From the NCBI RefSeq assembly GCF_000234805.1, contig NC_016645.1, positions 1,960,391-2,024,390 on the forward strand: DNA of 64,000 bases, given 5' to 3'. The notes beneath the pieces are model-generated. The model made no database searches. It saw only the letters and a list, made by a program, of their open reading frames with translations, and was not told the DNA's origin. This DNA comes from Pyrobaculum ferrireducens. GTDB taxonomy: Archaea; Thermoproteota; Thermoprotei; Thermoproteales; Thermoproteaceae. A program made the position numbers and the translations under genes. Of the stretch, positions 17,293 through 25,099 are shown in pieces. Numbering within the stretch: position 1 is the first letter of the stretch; every line of letters starts with the position of its first letter.

Positions 17293-18714
17293 GTGGTTGT
17301 GGAGGAGCTGGAGAGGCCTCTGCGCTTTATTAGGATGGCGAGCGGCGTGCATGTAGTGGCTCTGATGACAGAGCCGTTTCCGTGTCCGGGCCGGTGTACC
17401 TTCTGCCCGTCGGCGGAGGGGGTTCCCAAGTCCTACATGCCCGACAGCCCGGTGGTTCTCCGTGCCAAGAGGAGCCGATACGATCCCTATCTGCAGACCG
17501 CTGGCCGTATCAAAGTGTATCTTATGAACGGCCACCTCCCGTCGAAGATCGAGGCTGTGGTGATGGGGGGCACCTTCGGCGCCTTGCCGCGGTGGTACCG
17601 GGAGTGGTTTGTGGCTAACGTCTTCAAGGCGCTGAACGACTACCCCAACTGGGCGGGCTCGGCGGATCCGGCGCCGGATTTGGAGGCCGAGCAGCTTAGG
17701 AACGAGTCGGCGGCTATGCGCCTCGTCGCGATCACGGTGGAGACGCGGCCCGACTTCGTGGACGCGGGAGAGGTGGACTTCCTACTGAGGCTGGGAGTGA
17801 CTAGGGTTGAGCTGGGCGTCCAGTCTATATACGACGACGTACTTGCGAGGGTTGGGAGGGGCCACGGCGCCGCCGAGGTGGTTAGGGCGACGGCTCTTTT
17901 GAAGGATTCGGCTTACAAGGTCTGCTACCACCTGATGCCGGGCCTGCCGGGGAGCGATCCAGACCGCGACTTGGAGATGGTGAGGGAGGTGTTTTCAAAC
18001 CCGGACTTCATGCCGGACTGCGTCAAGATATACCCCACGTACGTGGTGCCGGGGACTGCGTTGTACGAGGAGTGGCGCCGCGGGGCGTACCGAAGCTACG
18101 ACGAGGAGACTTGGCTTGACCTCCTGGCGAGGATATACGCGGCGGTGCCCAGATGGGCCAGGGTCATGCGCCTCGGCCGCGACATCCCTCTGCACCACGT
18201 TGTGGACGGCCCCAGGTGGGGGAACATGAGGCAGGTGGTGCTCCGGCATATGGAGAGGCTTGGGCTGAGGTGTGTGGAGATCCGCTGTAGGGAGGCCGGC
18301 GTGAAGCTGGCCAACGGCCTGCCGATTCAGCCCGGCCCGGTGGAGGTTAGGCGCGTCGAGTACGTGGCGTCGGGGGGCGTGGAGGTTTTTCTAGAGGCGG
18401 TGGGGCCCGACGACACTCTCTACGGGATTCTGCGGCTGAGGATCCCCCACGGCCCCCACAGGCCCGAGCTCCGGGGGGCGGCCTTGGTTAGAGAGCTCCA
18501 CGTCTACGGCCCCGAGGTGCCCGTCGGCGCGGAGGGGGGCTGGTGGCAGCACAGAGGTATAGGCAGGTCTTTGATGGAGAGGGCGGAGGAGATCGCCGCG
18601 GAGTTCGCGAAGAGGGTGGCTGTGATCAGCGGCGTCGGCGCGAGGCCCTACTTCCGCAAGCTGGGGTACGAGAGGTGCGGTCCATATATGTGTAAAGAGC
18701 TCTCAGCCTCGTAG
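17293..18714 (+). CDS. elp3: Elp3-like tRNA U34 modification enzyme (radical SAM + acetyltransferase)
   Basis: Elp3 adds a carboxymethyl-type group to uridine 34 of tRNA. The N-terminal radical-SAM domain has the cluster motif CPGRCTFCP (Cx3Cx2C; many Elp3 proteins have a longer first gap) and the conserved RAKRSRYDPYLQ. The C-terminal GNAT domain carries the acetyl-CoA motif QHRGIGRSLM. Start GTG 17293 (or 17299) follows TATTTATAAAG by the leaderless distance; the longer frame from 17113 overlaps a divergent gene and is unlikely. The 3' end overlaps the convergent ATPase by 12 nt. A Trm9-like methyltransferase, the enzyme that would act next, lies 1 kb away. Confidence 0.93.
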   Translation: MVVEELERPLRFIRMASGVHVVALMTEPFPCPGRCTFCPSAEGVPKSYMPDSPVVLRAKRSRYDPYLQTAGRIKVYLMNGHLPSKIEAVVMGGTFGALPRWYREWFVANVFKALNDYPNWAGSADPAPDLEAEQLRNESAAMRLVAITVETRPDFVDAGEVDFLLRLGVTRVELGVQSIYDDVLARVGRGHGAAEVVRATALLKDSAYKVCYHLMPGLPGSDPDRDLEMVREVFSNPDFMPDCVKIYPTYVVPGTALYEEWRRGAYRSYDEETWLDLLARIYAAVPRWARVMRLGRDIPLHHVVDGPRWGNMRQVVLRHMERLGLRCVEIRCREAGVKLANGLPIQPGPVEVRRVEYVASGGVEVFLEAVGPDDTLYGILRLRIPHGPHRPELRGAALVRELHVYGPEVPVGAEGGWWQHRGIGRSLMERAEEIAAEFAKRVAVISGVGARPYFRKLGYERCGPYMCKELSAS

Positions 18715-19714
18715 AGCCCTCGCCACGGCGTCTCTAAGCGCGGGGGTCTGCCAGGCGTACAGCCTCCCCACCCCCAGCTCAGGATCGCGGCTCGGGACGC
18801 CGCCTATAGCCGCCGGCGAGAGCTCGACGACGAAGTTGCGGCTCTCAAGCAACCTGGCGAGCCTCAAGCCGCTGGGCTCCGCCAAAATGTCCGGGTCCTC
18901 CACGGCCTCTTTTAACGCATCGGTGAGGCCCAGCTCGGCGGCTTTGGCCACCACCCACCTCACCCCCCTCGACGAGGATATCGACGCCAGATACCTCTCC
19001 GCGTCCCACCCAGCCTCTGCCAGCTGGAAGAGGCAACGGGGGTTTCCTCCGCAGAGCCTCCACGCCGTGGCGAAGTCAGGCCCGCCCACGGCCTCGTTGA
19101 GGCGTTTAAAGTCGTCTTTGTCCATATTCCACATCAGCGCCGTGTGGGCCCAGCTGTGTCTAGAAAGCTCCCGCCTGGACGCGCCCTCAGATGTAAATAC
19201 TAGGTATGCGATACGGACGCCCGCCAGCGGCCTGGGTATGAGGCCCGCCTCGGCTTTTAGAGACCTCAGATGCCTATCGCCCAGCTCCTGGGCGTGCTTC
19301 ACCACCACCGCCCCTTCTCTGACGCCGACGGCTGAGAAGAGCTCGTCCACTATCACGAGGATATTCGACGGCGACATCCTCTCCACGAGGCGCTCAACGA
19401 CCCGCCCTAGTAGCCACACTGCCGCCCGCGCCGCCGCCCCGCCTATCCGGCCTAGGAGCTCGGCTGCCACATCTGCTAGGATATCCCCCAGCTGTATATT
19501 GCTCTTGAAGACGTCCTCCCCCCCTCCTCGCTTTGCCGTCTAGATATAAGGCCACCCCGCGTGGATACCAGCGTGAAAAACGCCTCACCGCCTCCAGGGC
19601 CAGCGCCGTTTTGCCGCACCCCTCGGGGCCGTAGATTACATACGGCGTAGATCTGTCCGCCCCCGCATATTCCCGAAGCCAGCTCAGCTCAGCCTCTCTG
19701 CCGATAAATACCAC
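18703..19714 (-). pseudogene. P-loop ATPase (archaeal ATPase type) split by a frameshift at a 7-C run
   Basis: The first part (from GTG 19714) has FIGREAELSWL, Walker A GPEGCGKTALAL and RWYPRGVALYLDGKARRG. It then runs into the tract C7 on the + strand (19518-19524) and becomes nonsense. Removing one base puts it in register with EDVFKSNIQLGDILADV and the rest to 18703, which carries Walker B NILVIVDELF. The whole would be about 337 aa, a normal size for this NTPase family, found in crenarchaea with unknown cellular role. It may be a pseudogene, a phase-variable or frameshifting gene, or a sequencing miscount of the homopolymer. Confidence 0.75.
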
Positions 19715-19741
19715 AGGTTGCCAAGCCTGCGTTTTTAAATA

Positions 19742-20302
19742 TCAAAATACTATGTAGAAATTGTAGTGCCTCCCCCTCCGCATTACCCCGGCCGAGAGGA
19801 CGGGGGTGGGGGCCACGGCCAGCAGGTCCTCCAGCTGGTACTGGAAGTAGATCCTCCTGGCTTTGCCTCCCCACGGCACCTCCCAGACGCCCGGCGCGAT
19901 TTCGCGCCCCCTCCAAACGTCGGGCGCCCAGACAGTAGCCACGGCCACCCGCCCCACCCGCCTAGCCTCTCTTAAAGCAAGCGCCGCCGCGTCGCGGGGC
20001 ATGTGGTGGATAACCGCCACAAGGTACACCACGTCGAAGGCACCGTCTCTAAAGGGCATCATCGTCGCTTCGCACTCCACAGAATCCCCGCCGGGCGTCA
20101 TCCTCCGGTCGAGGTCGCAGTGGACAACAAAGCCGTGTTCATGTTCCAGATACCTCGGCTGGGCCCCCCTGCCGCACCCGACGTCAAGCGCCCTGCGGCC
20201 GAACGAGGCGAAGTCCGCGACGGGCAGAGGCCTCCTCCTCGTCGCCTCGTACTCCTCACCGATTGAGATGTACGCCTCTCTAGCCTCTTTCGCCCACCAC
20301 AT
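19742..20302 (-). CDS. Trm9/ABH8-like SAM-dependent methyltransferase
   Basis: 186 aa class I methyltransferase. Motif I is ALDVGCGRG; the N-terminal signature IGEEYEATRRRPLP and the later VYLVAVIHHM strongly recall Trm9, which methylates the carboxymethyl group on tRNA U34 made by the Elp3 pathway. Finding it about 1 kb from elp3 supports that role, though the two genes converge. Its start overlaps the end of the nucleotidyltransferase gene by 23 nt, so it is probably expressed with that gene. The trm9-type substrate assignment is inferred. Confidence 0.75.
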   Translation of the reverse strand: MWWAKEAREAYISIGEEYEATRRRPLPVADFASFGRRALDVGCGRGAQPRYLEHEHGFVVHCDLDRRMTPGGDSVECEATMMPFRDGAFDVVYLVAVIHHMPRDAAALALREARRVGRVAVATVWAPDVWRGREIAPGVWEVPWGGKARRIYFQYQLEDLLAVAPTPVLSAGVMRRGRHYNFYIVF

Positions 20303-20843
20303 CTTGTAGAGCTGAGAAGGTCTTCTCGACGACGCGCCTCATTTCCTCCAGCTTTTTATCAACGCCGTTGCCCCTTGCGAATTCAAGGGGGTAGTCCCGG
20401 TTGAGGTGCTCTCTCTGTGCGCTCAGCACCGCGGCGGCGCGTTCGCAGTCGGCTGGGGGCTCCCCGTAGACGCACGAGTTGGGGCTGGACACAATGGCGT
20501 CTTCCGGCGACTGGACGTATACGCTACCTCCACATGTACGTAACCCCTTTACGCGGCCTGTGTAGGTATATCCGACGAGGTCTAGGTAGAGGGCGCCGGG
20601 CCCCTCGTACACCCGCGACACCTTTCTCCACCCACGTTTTGCAACAAGCTCTTCAAAGACGTGCCGGGCCTCCCTCACCCTCGGGGTATCTATGACAAAA
20701 TCTATATCTCCTCTTCTGTAGGCCACCCCGCTGTACAGCTCCACCGCGAAGCCGCCCACAACAACTACCCTCCCTAGGCCACGCCGCCAAACCTCTTCAT
20801 TCAGCTCAGCCAAAAACCCAAGCGCGGGGCTACAGGAGCTCAT
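20280..20843 (-). CDS. Nucleotidyltransferase-fold protein (MNT/AbiEii-like)
   Basis: About 187 aa. Motif VVVGGFAVELYSG followed by RRGDIDFVID is the GG...D-x-D core of pol-beta-type nucleotidyltransferases, as in MNT antitoxins and AbiEii-type toxins. ATG 20843 overlaps the upstream 64-aa gene by 14 nt; the in-frame ATG at 20861 is possible but overlaps more. The partner is not HEPN-like, so a standard MNT/HEPN pair is not evident. The third acidic residue could be in LYLDLVGY. Confidence 0.7.
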   Translation of the reverse strand: MSSCSPALGFLAELNEEVWRRGLGRVVVVGGFAVELYSGVAYRRGDIDFVIDTPRVREARHVFEELVAKRGWRKVSRVYEGPGALYLDLVGYTYTGRVKGLRTCGGSVYVQSPEDAIVSSPNSCVYGEPPADCERAAAVLSAQREHLNRDYPLEFARGNGVDKKLEEMRRVVEKTFSALQDVVGERG

Positions 20844-21024
20844 CCACGACGTATACACCATCCATCAACCTAACTCTGTACCTCTTATGCGGCTCGAGGC
20901 CTCTAAGCGTAAATACATCGTCTGAAGGCCAAATCACATTTCGCCCCAGCCTCGCAGACATTATGATAATCTTCTCTAGCCTCTCCTCAGCCGCCTCCTT
21001 GGGGAAACGCCTTACACGCCCCAC
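20830..21024 (-). CDS. Small protein upstream of the nucleotidyltransferase, 64 aa
   Basis: Basic N-terminal half (GRVRRFPKEAAEERLEKIIIM) and a C-terminal beta-like half (YRVRLMDGVYVVDELL). GTG 21024 is chosen because TATTTATAA (complement of 21044-21052) is centred 24 nt upstream and lies inside the longer frame, which excludes a TTG start at 21056. It overlaps the nucleotidyltransferase start, so the two form a unit with toxin-antitoxin-like layout. Family unknown. Confidence 0.6.
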   Translation of the reverse strand: MGRVRRFPKEAAEERLEKIIIMSARLGRNVIWPSDDVFTLRGLEPHKRYRVRLMDGVYVVDELL

Positions 21025-21043
21025 ATATATCAAAATGCATCTG

Positions 21044-21052
21044 TTATAAATA
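21044..21052. promoter_or_regulatory. AT box, possibly bidirectional (small gene / structured RNA)
   Basis: TTATAAATA centred at 21048. On the reverse strand it fits the GTG at 21024. On the forward strand the same spacing predicts a 5' end at about 21071, exactly where the first hairpin of the structured RNA candidate begins. Confidence 0.5.
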
Positions 21053-21070
21053 CCCAATGGAGCCGGCTGT

Positions 21071-21310
21071 CTGCTTGACGCAGTGGGGAGGGGGGGGGGC
21101 GCCGGGTACCCCCGCTTCTGTTGGGGTATGTGTCTATCCCCCTACCCGGGCCTCGCGCGGGCCTCACAGGCCCTGCTTGGGGGCCGCGCCTCCAGCTGGT
21201 TTTTACCCCCGCCTTTCGGCGGCCCGCTGGAGGCTCCCCGCGGCGGTGCGGGAGGTTCCAGAGGCTGGCCGTCTCCGAGCCAGCCCCGTCCCCTCGGCGC
21301 CCCTATTTTC
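21071..21310 (+). ncRNA. GC-rich, highly structured RNA candidate of unknown class
   Basis: No protein frame is credible, yet the segment is packed with exact inverted repeats. A closing stem pairs GGGGCGCCG (21096-21104) with CGGCGCCCC (21295-21303). Inside are GGGTA/TACCC (21104-21108 with 21143-21147), GGGCCT-CAC-AGGCCC (21159-21173), CCTCCAGC/GCTGGAGG (21189-21196 with 21226-21233) holding CCGCC-TTTC-GGCGG (21209-21222), CCCGC/GCGGG (21237-21241 with 21248-21252) and GGCTGG/CCAGCC (21263-21268 with 21280-21285). A small hairpin CTGC/GCAG (21071-21083) starts at the predicted transcription start, and TATTTTC (21304-21310) could terminate it. I found no SRP helix 8 motif, no RNase P CR-I or CR-V, and no tRNA T-arm. 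Confidence 0.55.
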
Positions 21311-21392
21311 TAGCAGTGCTGGGATATAAGCTTTACACGGTTGCCCCTGTAGTATATCTGTGCTTGTTTTTATATCGGGTTTTTGTGAGTTA

Positions 21393-22205
21393 ATGGTGTT
21401 GCTGATGGGCCGTGTTGATGGGGTGCCTAGGAGAGTTGTGAGTCTTAACCCGTCTGTTAACGAGTTTTTGGCGTTGCTCGGCGTTGAGGTCGTCGGGCGC
21501 GATGCCTTTTCGTACAGGCCGAGGGAGCTGATGAAGGTGCCTATCGTGGGTACGTTTACAGATTTCGATGTGGAACGGGCGCGGGCGCTGGCCCCCGACT
21601 TGTTTATCCTCTACTACCCGGTGCAGAGACATTTGTTAGAAAAGGCGGCGGAGGTGTCCAGGGCTGTTGTGGCTGTGCCGACACCTGTGAATATCGACGC
21701 GGTGGTTGCCGTATTTAGGTTCTTCGCAAGGCTTTTCGATCGCGACGAGGAGGGGGACAGACTAGCCGGGGTGTACCGAGATTTGTTGAGGGGGGCGCCG
21801 CTGTACGACGGCGTTCTTGCGATTATAAACCTCGGCGTGTACGACGTGGCTTGCAGCAACTCCTACGTGGCGGACGCGCTTACGAAGGCGGGTCTGAGAT
21901 ATCTGGGGGGGCTCCCATGCGTCTTTATACACTACGAAGAGCCCCCGCTGGGGTTGCTGGAAAGGGCTAGCTTTGTGATTTACGAAGCCAGGGGGAGGAG
22001 CTACAGCGAGCGTGAGGTGGAGTTCCTGAGGGGGAGGGAGTACGTGGTGACTCCAAACGACACCCTGGCGCACTACGGCCCCTCTCTGCCCCTAGATCTC
22101 GGGCTCCTCACCGCCGCCGTCGCCAGGGGGGAGAGGTGGGCGGGGGGCGCCTCCAGCGTCTCGAGGCCCTCCCTGCGGGACGCCTGGTACGGCCCCTATA
22201 GATGA
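21393..22205 (+). CDS. BtuF/FepB-fold periplasmic-binding-like protein without signal peptide
   Basis: 270 aa. The opening RRVVSLNPSVNEFLALLG and the repeat DVERARALAPDLFILY are the signature of class III (helical-backbone) substrate-binding proteins that bind corrinoids or iron chelates. There is no export signal or lipobox, so it is probably cytoplasmic, like similar archaeal proteins. ATG 21393 is 22-25 nt after TTTTTATATCG, so the mRNA should be leaderless and the structured RNA upstream is not its leader. Overlaps tiaS by 4 nt (ATGA). Ligand unknown. Confidence 0.75.
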   Translation: MVLLMGRVDGVPRRVVSLNPSVNEFLALLGVEVVGRDAFSYRPRELMKVPIVGTFTDFDVERARALAPDLFILYYPVQRHLLEKAAEVSRAVVAVPTPVNIDAVVAVFRFFARLFDRDEEGDRLAGVYRDLLRGAPLYDGVLAIINLGVYDVACSNSYVADALTKAGLRYLGGLPCVFIHYEEPPLGLLERASFVIYEARGRSYSEREVEFLRGREYVVTPNDTLAHYGPSLPLDLGLLTAAVARGERWAGGASSVSRPSLRDAWYGPYR

Positions 22206-23449
22206 GGGTTTACATAGGGATCGACGACACAGACAGCCACAGGGGGGGTTGCACAACGTATGTAGGCTACGTATTTGCGAAGGAGGTGTTGAAGAGGTGG
22301 GGCCCCGGGGCCTTCCAAGACTTCCCCCGGCTCATTAGGCTGAACCCCAACGTGCCGTTTAAGACTAGGGGCAACGCCGCCGTGTCCCTAGCCCTAGATG
22401 TGCCGCCCGGCGACGTAGATGAGCTCTGGAGACTCGCCGTGGAGGTGGTCCAAACCCTCGCCAGGCGGGAGGGCAAGACAGACCCAGGCGTCGCCATGGC
22501 CGTCGGCGCCGTGCCGGAGCGCGCGCGGGTCCTATACAGAATGGCGCTGACGCAGGTGGTTAGCATAAGCGCGGCTGAGCGCGCAGGGCTTAAGACGTGG
22601 GGCGGCAGGGGTAGGATAGGCGCCGCCGCCGCCGTGGGGGCGGAGCTCCCCCTCTCCACCTTCGAGCTCATCGCCTACCGCGAGGGGGAGAGGCTACCGA
22701 TACCCCCCCAGCTGGCGAGGACCATGGAGGCCCTCACCTATCCATTCACCTTTCACAACGTCGATAGGAACAGGGTGTTGATCGAGCCCAGGGGGCCCGA
22801 CCCCGTGTACTTCGGCGTGAGGGGGCTAACCCCCCAGCACCTCGTATACGCAGAGTCTCTTTTAGAAAGCTGGGGCTTCAAGCCGTCGGGCTGGGTTATC
22901 TACAGGACTAACCAAGCCGTGGACGCCCACATCGAGCTGGGGATCTACTTCGAAGAGCCCTATCCCTACTCTTTCTACAGAGCCAGGGGGGTAATACAAG
23001 GCGTAAAGAGGGTGGGGGGGAGGCATCTTGTGGGGTGGCTGGACAGCGGCCTTCCGTTCGTGGTCTATAGACATCTGGGGAGAATGGCGGCTGAGCTGGA
23101 GAGGTGCGTTGGGTGCGACGTGGAGCTCTACGGGGGGCTGAAGCCCCGCGGGGGGCGGCTCTACCTATACGTAGAGAGGGCGTACATCCTCGGGCGCTAC
23201 CGGAGGGCTAGAGAGAGGTGTCCCTACTGCGGAGGCTCGCTGGAAAGCGCCGGGGCTGGGAAGGGCTGGAGATGCCGCGTCTGCGGCACGCTGTTCCGCC
23301 GGGCCGCCACCAGGTGGATATACGACCACGCCCCCAGGGCTCTGATTCTGCCCAGGCCCGGCGAGTGGCGCCACCTCCTTAGGCCGCCCGGGGTTGAGCC
23401 GGAGATCGCAAGCTTCTTCTCCCCCAGCGCCGTCAGGTGGATTGTCTAG
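22202..23449 (+). CDS. tiaS: tRNA(Ile2) 2-agmatinylcytidine synthetase TiaS
   Basis: TiaS puts agmatine on C34 of tRNA-Ile(CAU), so that it reads AUA. The protein (415 aa) starts with the typical YIGIDDTDSHRGGCTTY, has the central kinase-like domain and the OB region, and ends with a zinc ribbon (CPYCGG ... CRVCG). It is cotranscribed with the binding-protein-like gene (4-nt overlap), and its 3' end overlaps the convergent sufD-like gene by 4 nt. Assignment is secure. Confidence 0.95.
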   Translation: MRVYIGIDDTDSHRGGCTTYVGYVFAKEVLKRWGPGAFQDFPRLIRLNPNVPFKTRGNAAVSLALDVPPGDVDELWRLAVEVVQTLARREGKTDPGVAMAVGAVPERARVLYRMALTQVVSISAAERAGLKTWGGRGRIGAAAAVGAELPLSTFELIAYREGERLPIPPQLARTMEALTYPFTFHNVDRNRVLIEPRGPDPVYFGVRGLTPQHLVYAESLLESWGFKPSGWVIYRTNQAVDAHIELGIYFEEPYPYSFYRARGVIQGVKRVGGRHLVGWLDSGLPFVVYRHLGRMAAELERCVGCDVELYGGLKPRGGRLYLYVERAYILGRYRRARERCPYCGGSLESAGAGKGWRCRVCGTLFRRAATRWIYDHAPRALILPRPGEWRHLLRPPGVEPEIASFFSPSAVRWIV

Positions 23450-24558
23450 AGCACGCCCGGGGCTTTGACAACCTCTTCTACAAAACCCCGGGCTTGCGCC
23501 GACAGCGACGAGAGGTACTGATCTATCAAGCTCGCAATGAGCAACTTAGGCAGATCCTCCCTCCTCACCCCCCTGGCTCTGAGGTAGTACTCCCTCTCCT
23601 CGTCCAGCGCGGCGTCGGCGGCCGAGTGCCTAGCCCCCTCCACCTCGCCAGTCTCCACCAGGATGATGGGCTGGGTGTTGGCGACGGCCCCCTCCCCCGC
23701 TATGTACACCACGCCCTCCACCGCGCTGTCGCTACCAACCCCCCGCTTCGTGATGCGGCCCACGGCCCTCTGCGTAACAAACGACTTGTCCGCCGCCACT
23801 GCGTAGAGCCGGGCGCGACCCCTACCCCTAGGCGCGTCGTTTATAACAGAAACCACGTGGTCAAGCCTAGAGGCGCCGGTGCCCAGCTCAAGACCCACCA
23901 CCTCAACAGAGGCCCCCTCCCCCGTCACATATTCCTCCCTCACCGAGTTCATCACGCCCCCCATCACCAAGGGCCTCGCGTAGAGGGCGCTCCTCACGGA
24001 AAGCGCTGAGTGGACATACTGAGGCCCCCCGCCCCTAGACACAAGCACGTACTCCACACCGCCGCCGGCCACCCCCTCCACCACGGCGGTGTGCATCACC
24101 CCCTCCCCCGCCTCGACGTAGATAACTACAGAGCCCGAGGCGGCGCTGTCGATATCCAACACGACGTGGCTAGCCACGTGGGCCCCCCTCTCAGAGGCCA
24201 GCAACTTAACCACCAGGGGGCCTACCGAGCCCCTCACCCTCACAGACACGGGCTCCCTCAGCGCCGCGGCGTGCAGGGCCAATATCTTGCTGTTTATCTG
24301 TATCTCTTTAAACACGTCGTCGGCGACCCCCACCTCCACCCTCCCGCACCTCCCAGCCCCCAGCAACACGCCGTTGTAGACAACAACCTCACAGCCGGAG
24401 ACAGGCAACTCAACCCTCGGCGCGGCCTCCAAGCGCTTAAACCCCTCAAACCTAGACCAGTCGGTGTAGTACCTAATGGTTGGTGAGTCAGCGATCTCCT
24501 GCCAAGGAAGCTTACCCACCAGCTCCGCCCCAAGCGACCTGGCTGACTTAACATCCAT
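23446..24558 (-). CDS. SufB/SufD-family Fe-S assembly protein (SufD-like)
   Basis: 370 aa right-handed beta-helix protein of the SUF Fe-S scaffold. Conserved C-terminal block: ANTQPIILVETGEVEGARHSA, then LDEEREYYL and a helical end (LLIASLIDQYL). The core contains SufD-type VEWVSVI-like strands with RLDHVVSVINDAPRG. The conserved histidine before AADAALDEE fits SufD. A sufC ATPase and sufB are not in the window, so they must be elsewhere. ATG 24558 fits TTTATTATC on the complement (24580-24588) better than GTG 24567. Confidence 0.85.
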   Translation of the reverse strand: MDVKSARSLGAELVGKLPWQEIADSPTIRYYTDWSRFEGFKRLEAAPRVELPVSGCEVVVYNGVLLGAGRCGRVEVGVADDVFKEIQINSKILALHAAALREPVSVRVRGSVGPLVVKLLASERGAHVASHVVLDIDSAASGSVVIYVEAGEGVMHTAVVEGVAGGGVEYVLVSRGGGPQYVHSALSVRSALYARPLVMGGVMNSVREEYVTGEGASVEVVGLELGTGASRLDHVVSVINDAPRGRGRARLYAVAADKSFVTQRAVGRITKRGVGSDSAVEGVVYIAGEGAVANTQPIILVETGEVEGARHSAADAALDEEREYYLRARGVRREDLPKLLIASLIDQYLSSLSAQARGFVEEVVKAPGVL

Positions 24559-24634
24559 GGCCTCCACGTCGTTTAGAGTTTATTATCTTAACGGCATGGA
24601 CATTAATTAATTTTTAATACCGCGGATTATATAC

Positions 24635-25099
24635 GTGGAGCCCTTGGCGTTGCTAAAAAGGCGGGTTGAACAGCTCGGGAAGGATGCAGATGCATACCTC
24701 CTAGAGCTCCTAGCCCGGGAGGCGGACCCCCCGGAGAGGGTTGAGGCGTATCTAGCCGCCTCTGAGTGGTTCTGGAGGGAGGGGCTGAGGTTGCTATCGC
24801 TAGGAGACTTGAGACAGGCATCTGAGAAGATATGGAACGCAGTTGTGCAAGCCGTGAAGGCCTACGCAGAGGTCACGGGGCTTCCGCACGACTCTCACAG
24901 ACTAATCTGGGCTGTGGTGAGGCGGCTGGCTAGAGATAGGCCGGAGCTAATCACCATGTTCGCCGCCGTTGAGCAGTTGCATATAAACTTCTACGAGGGA
25001 CACCTCGAGAGGGGAGATATAGAAGCTCTTCTAAAGGCGGCGGAGTCCGTCCGGTCATACGCCGTGGAGATGGCTAAGTCGGCGCAGAGGCGGGGCTGA
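24635..25099 (+). CDS. PaREP1-family HEPN-like protein
   Basis: 154 aa. Carries all PaREP1 hallmarks: DPPERVEAYLAASEWF, LRQASEKIWNAVVQAVKAYAE, and VEQLHINFYEG. The N-terminal 30 residues (LKRRVEQLGKDADAYLLELL) resemble the second half of a ribbon-helix-helix unit but the strand is short. GTG 24635 follows TAATTTTTAATACC at the leaderless spacing. The 3' end overlaps the convergent aminotransferase gene by 26 nt. Role unknown; HEPN proteins are often RNases or their inactive relatives. Confidence 0.8.
   Translation: MEPLALLKRRVEQLGKDADAYLLELLAREADPPERVEAYLAASEWFWREGLRLLSLGDLRQASEKIWNAVVQAVKAYAEVTGLPHDSHRLIWAVVRRLARDRPELITMFAAVEQLHINFYEGHLERGDIEALLKAAESVRSYAVEMAKSAQRRG

Noticed and set aside
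21071-21310. Could the structured RNA be SRP RNA or RNase P RNA?
   Set aside because: No GNAR-loop/helix 8 motif for SRP and no CR-I or CR-V sequence for RNase P were found; the helices sit side by side in a branched layout rather than forming one long rod.
21083-21393. Several 76-90 residue frames over the structured RNA
   Set aside because: Gly/Pro/Arg-rich in all frames without a promoter-start match; explained by base composition.
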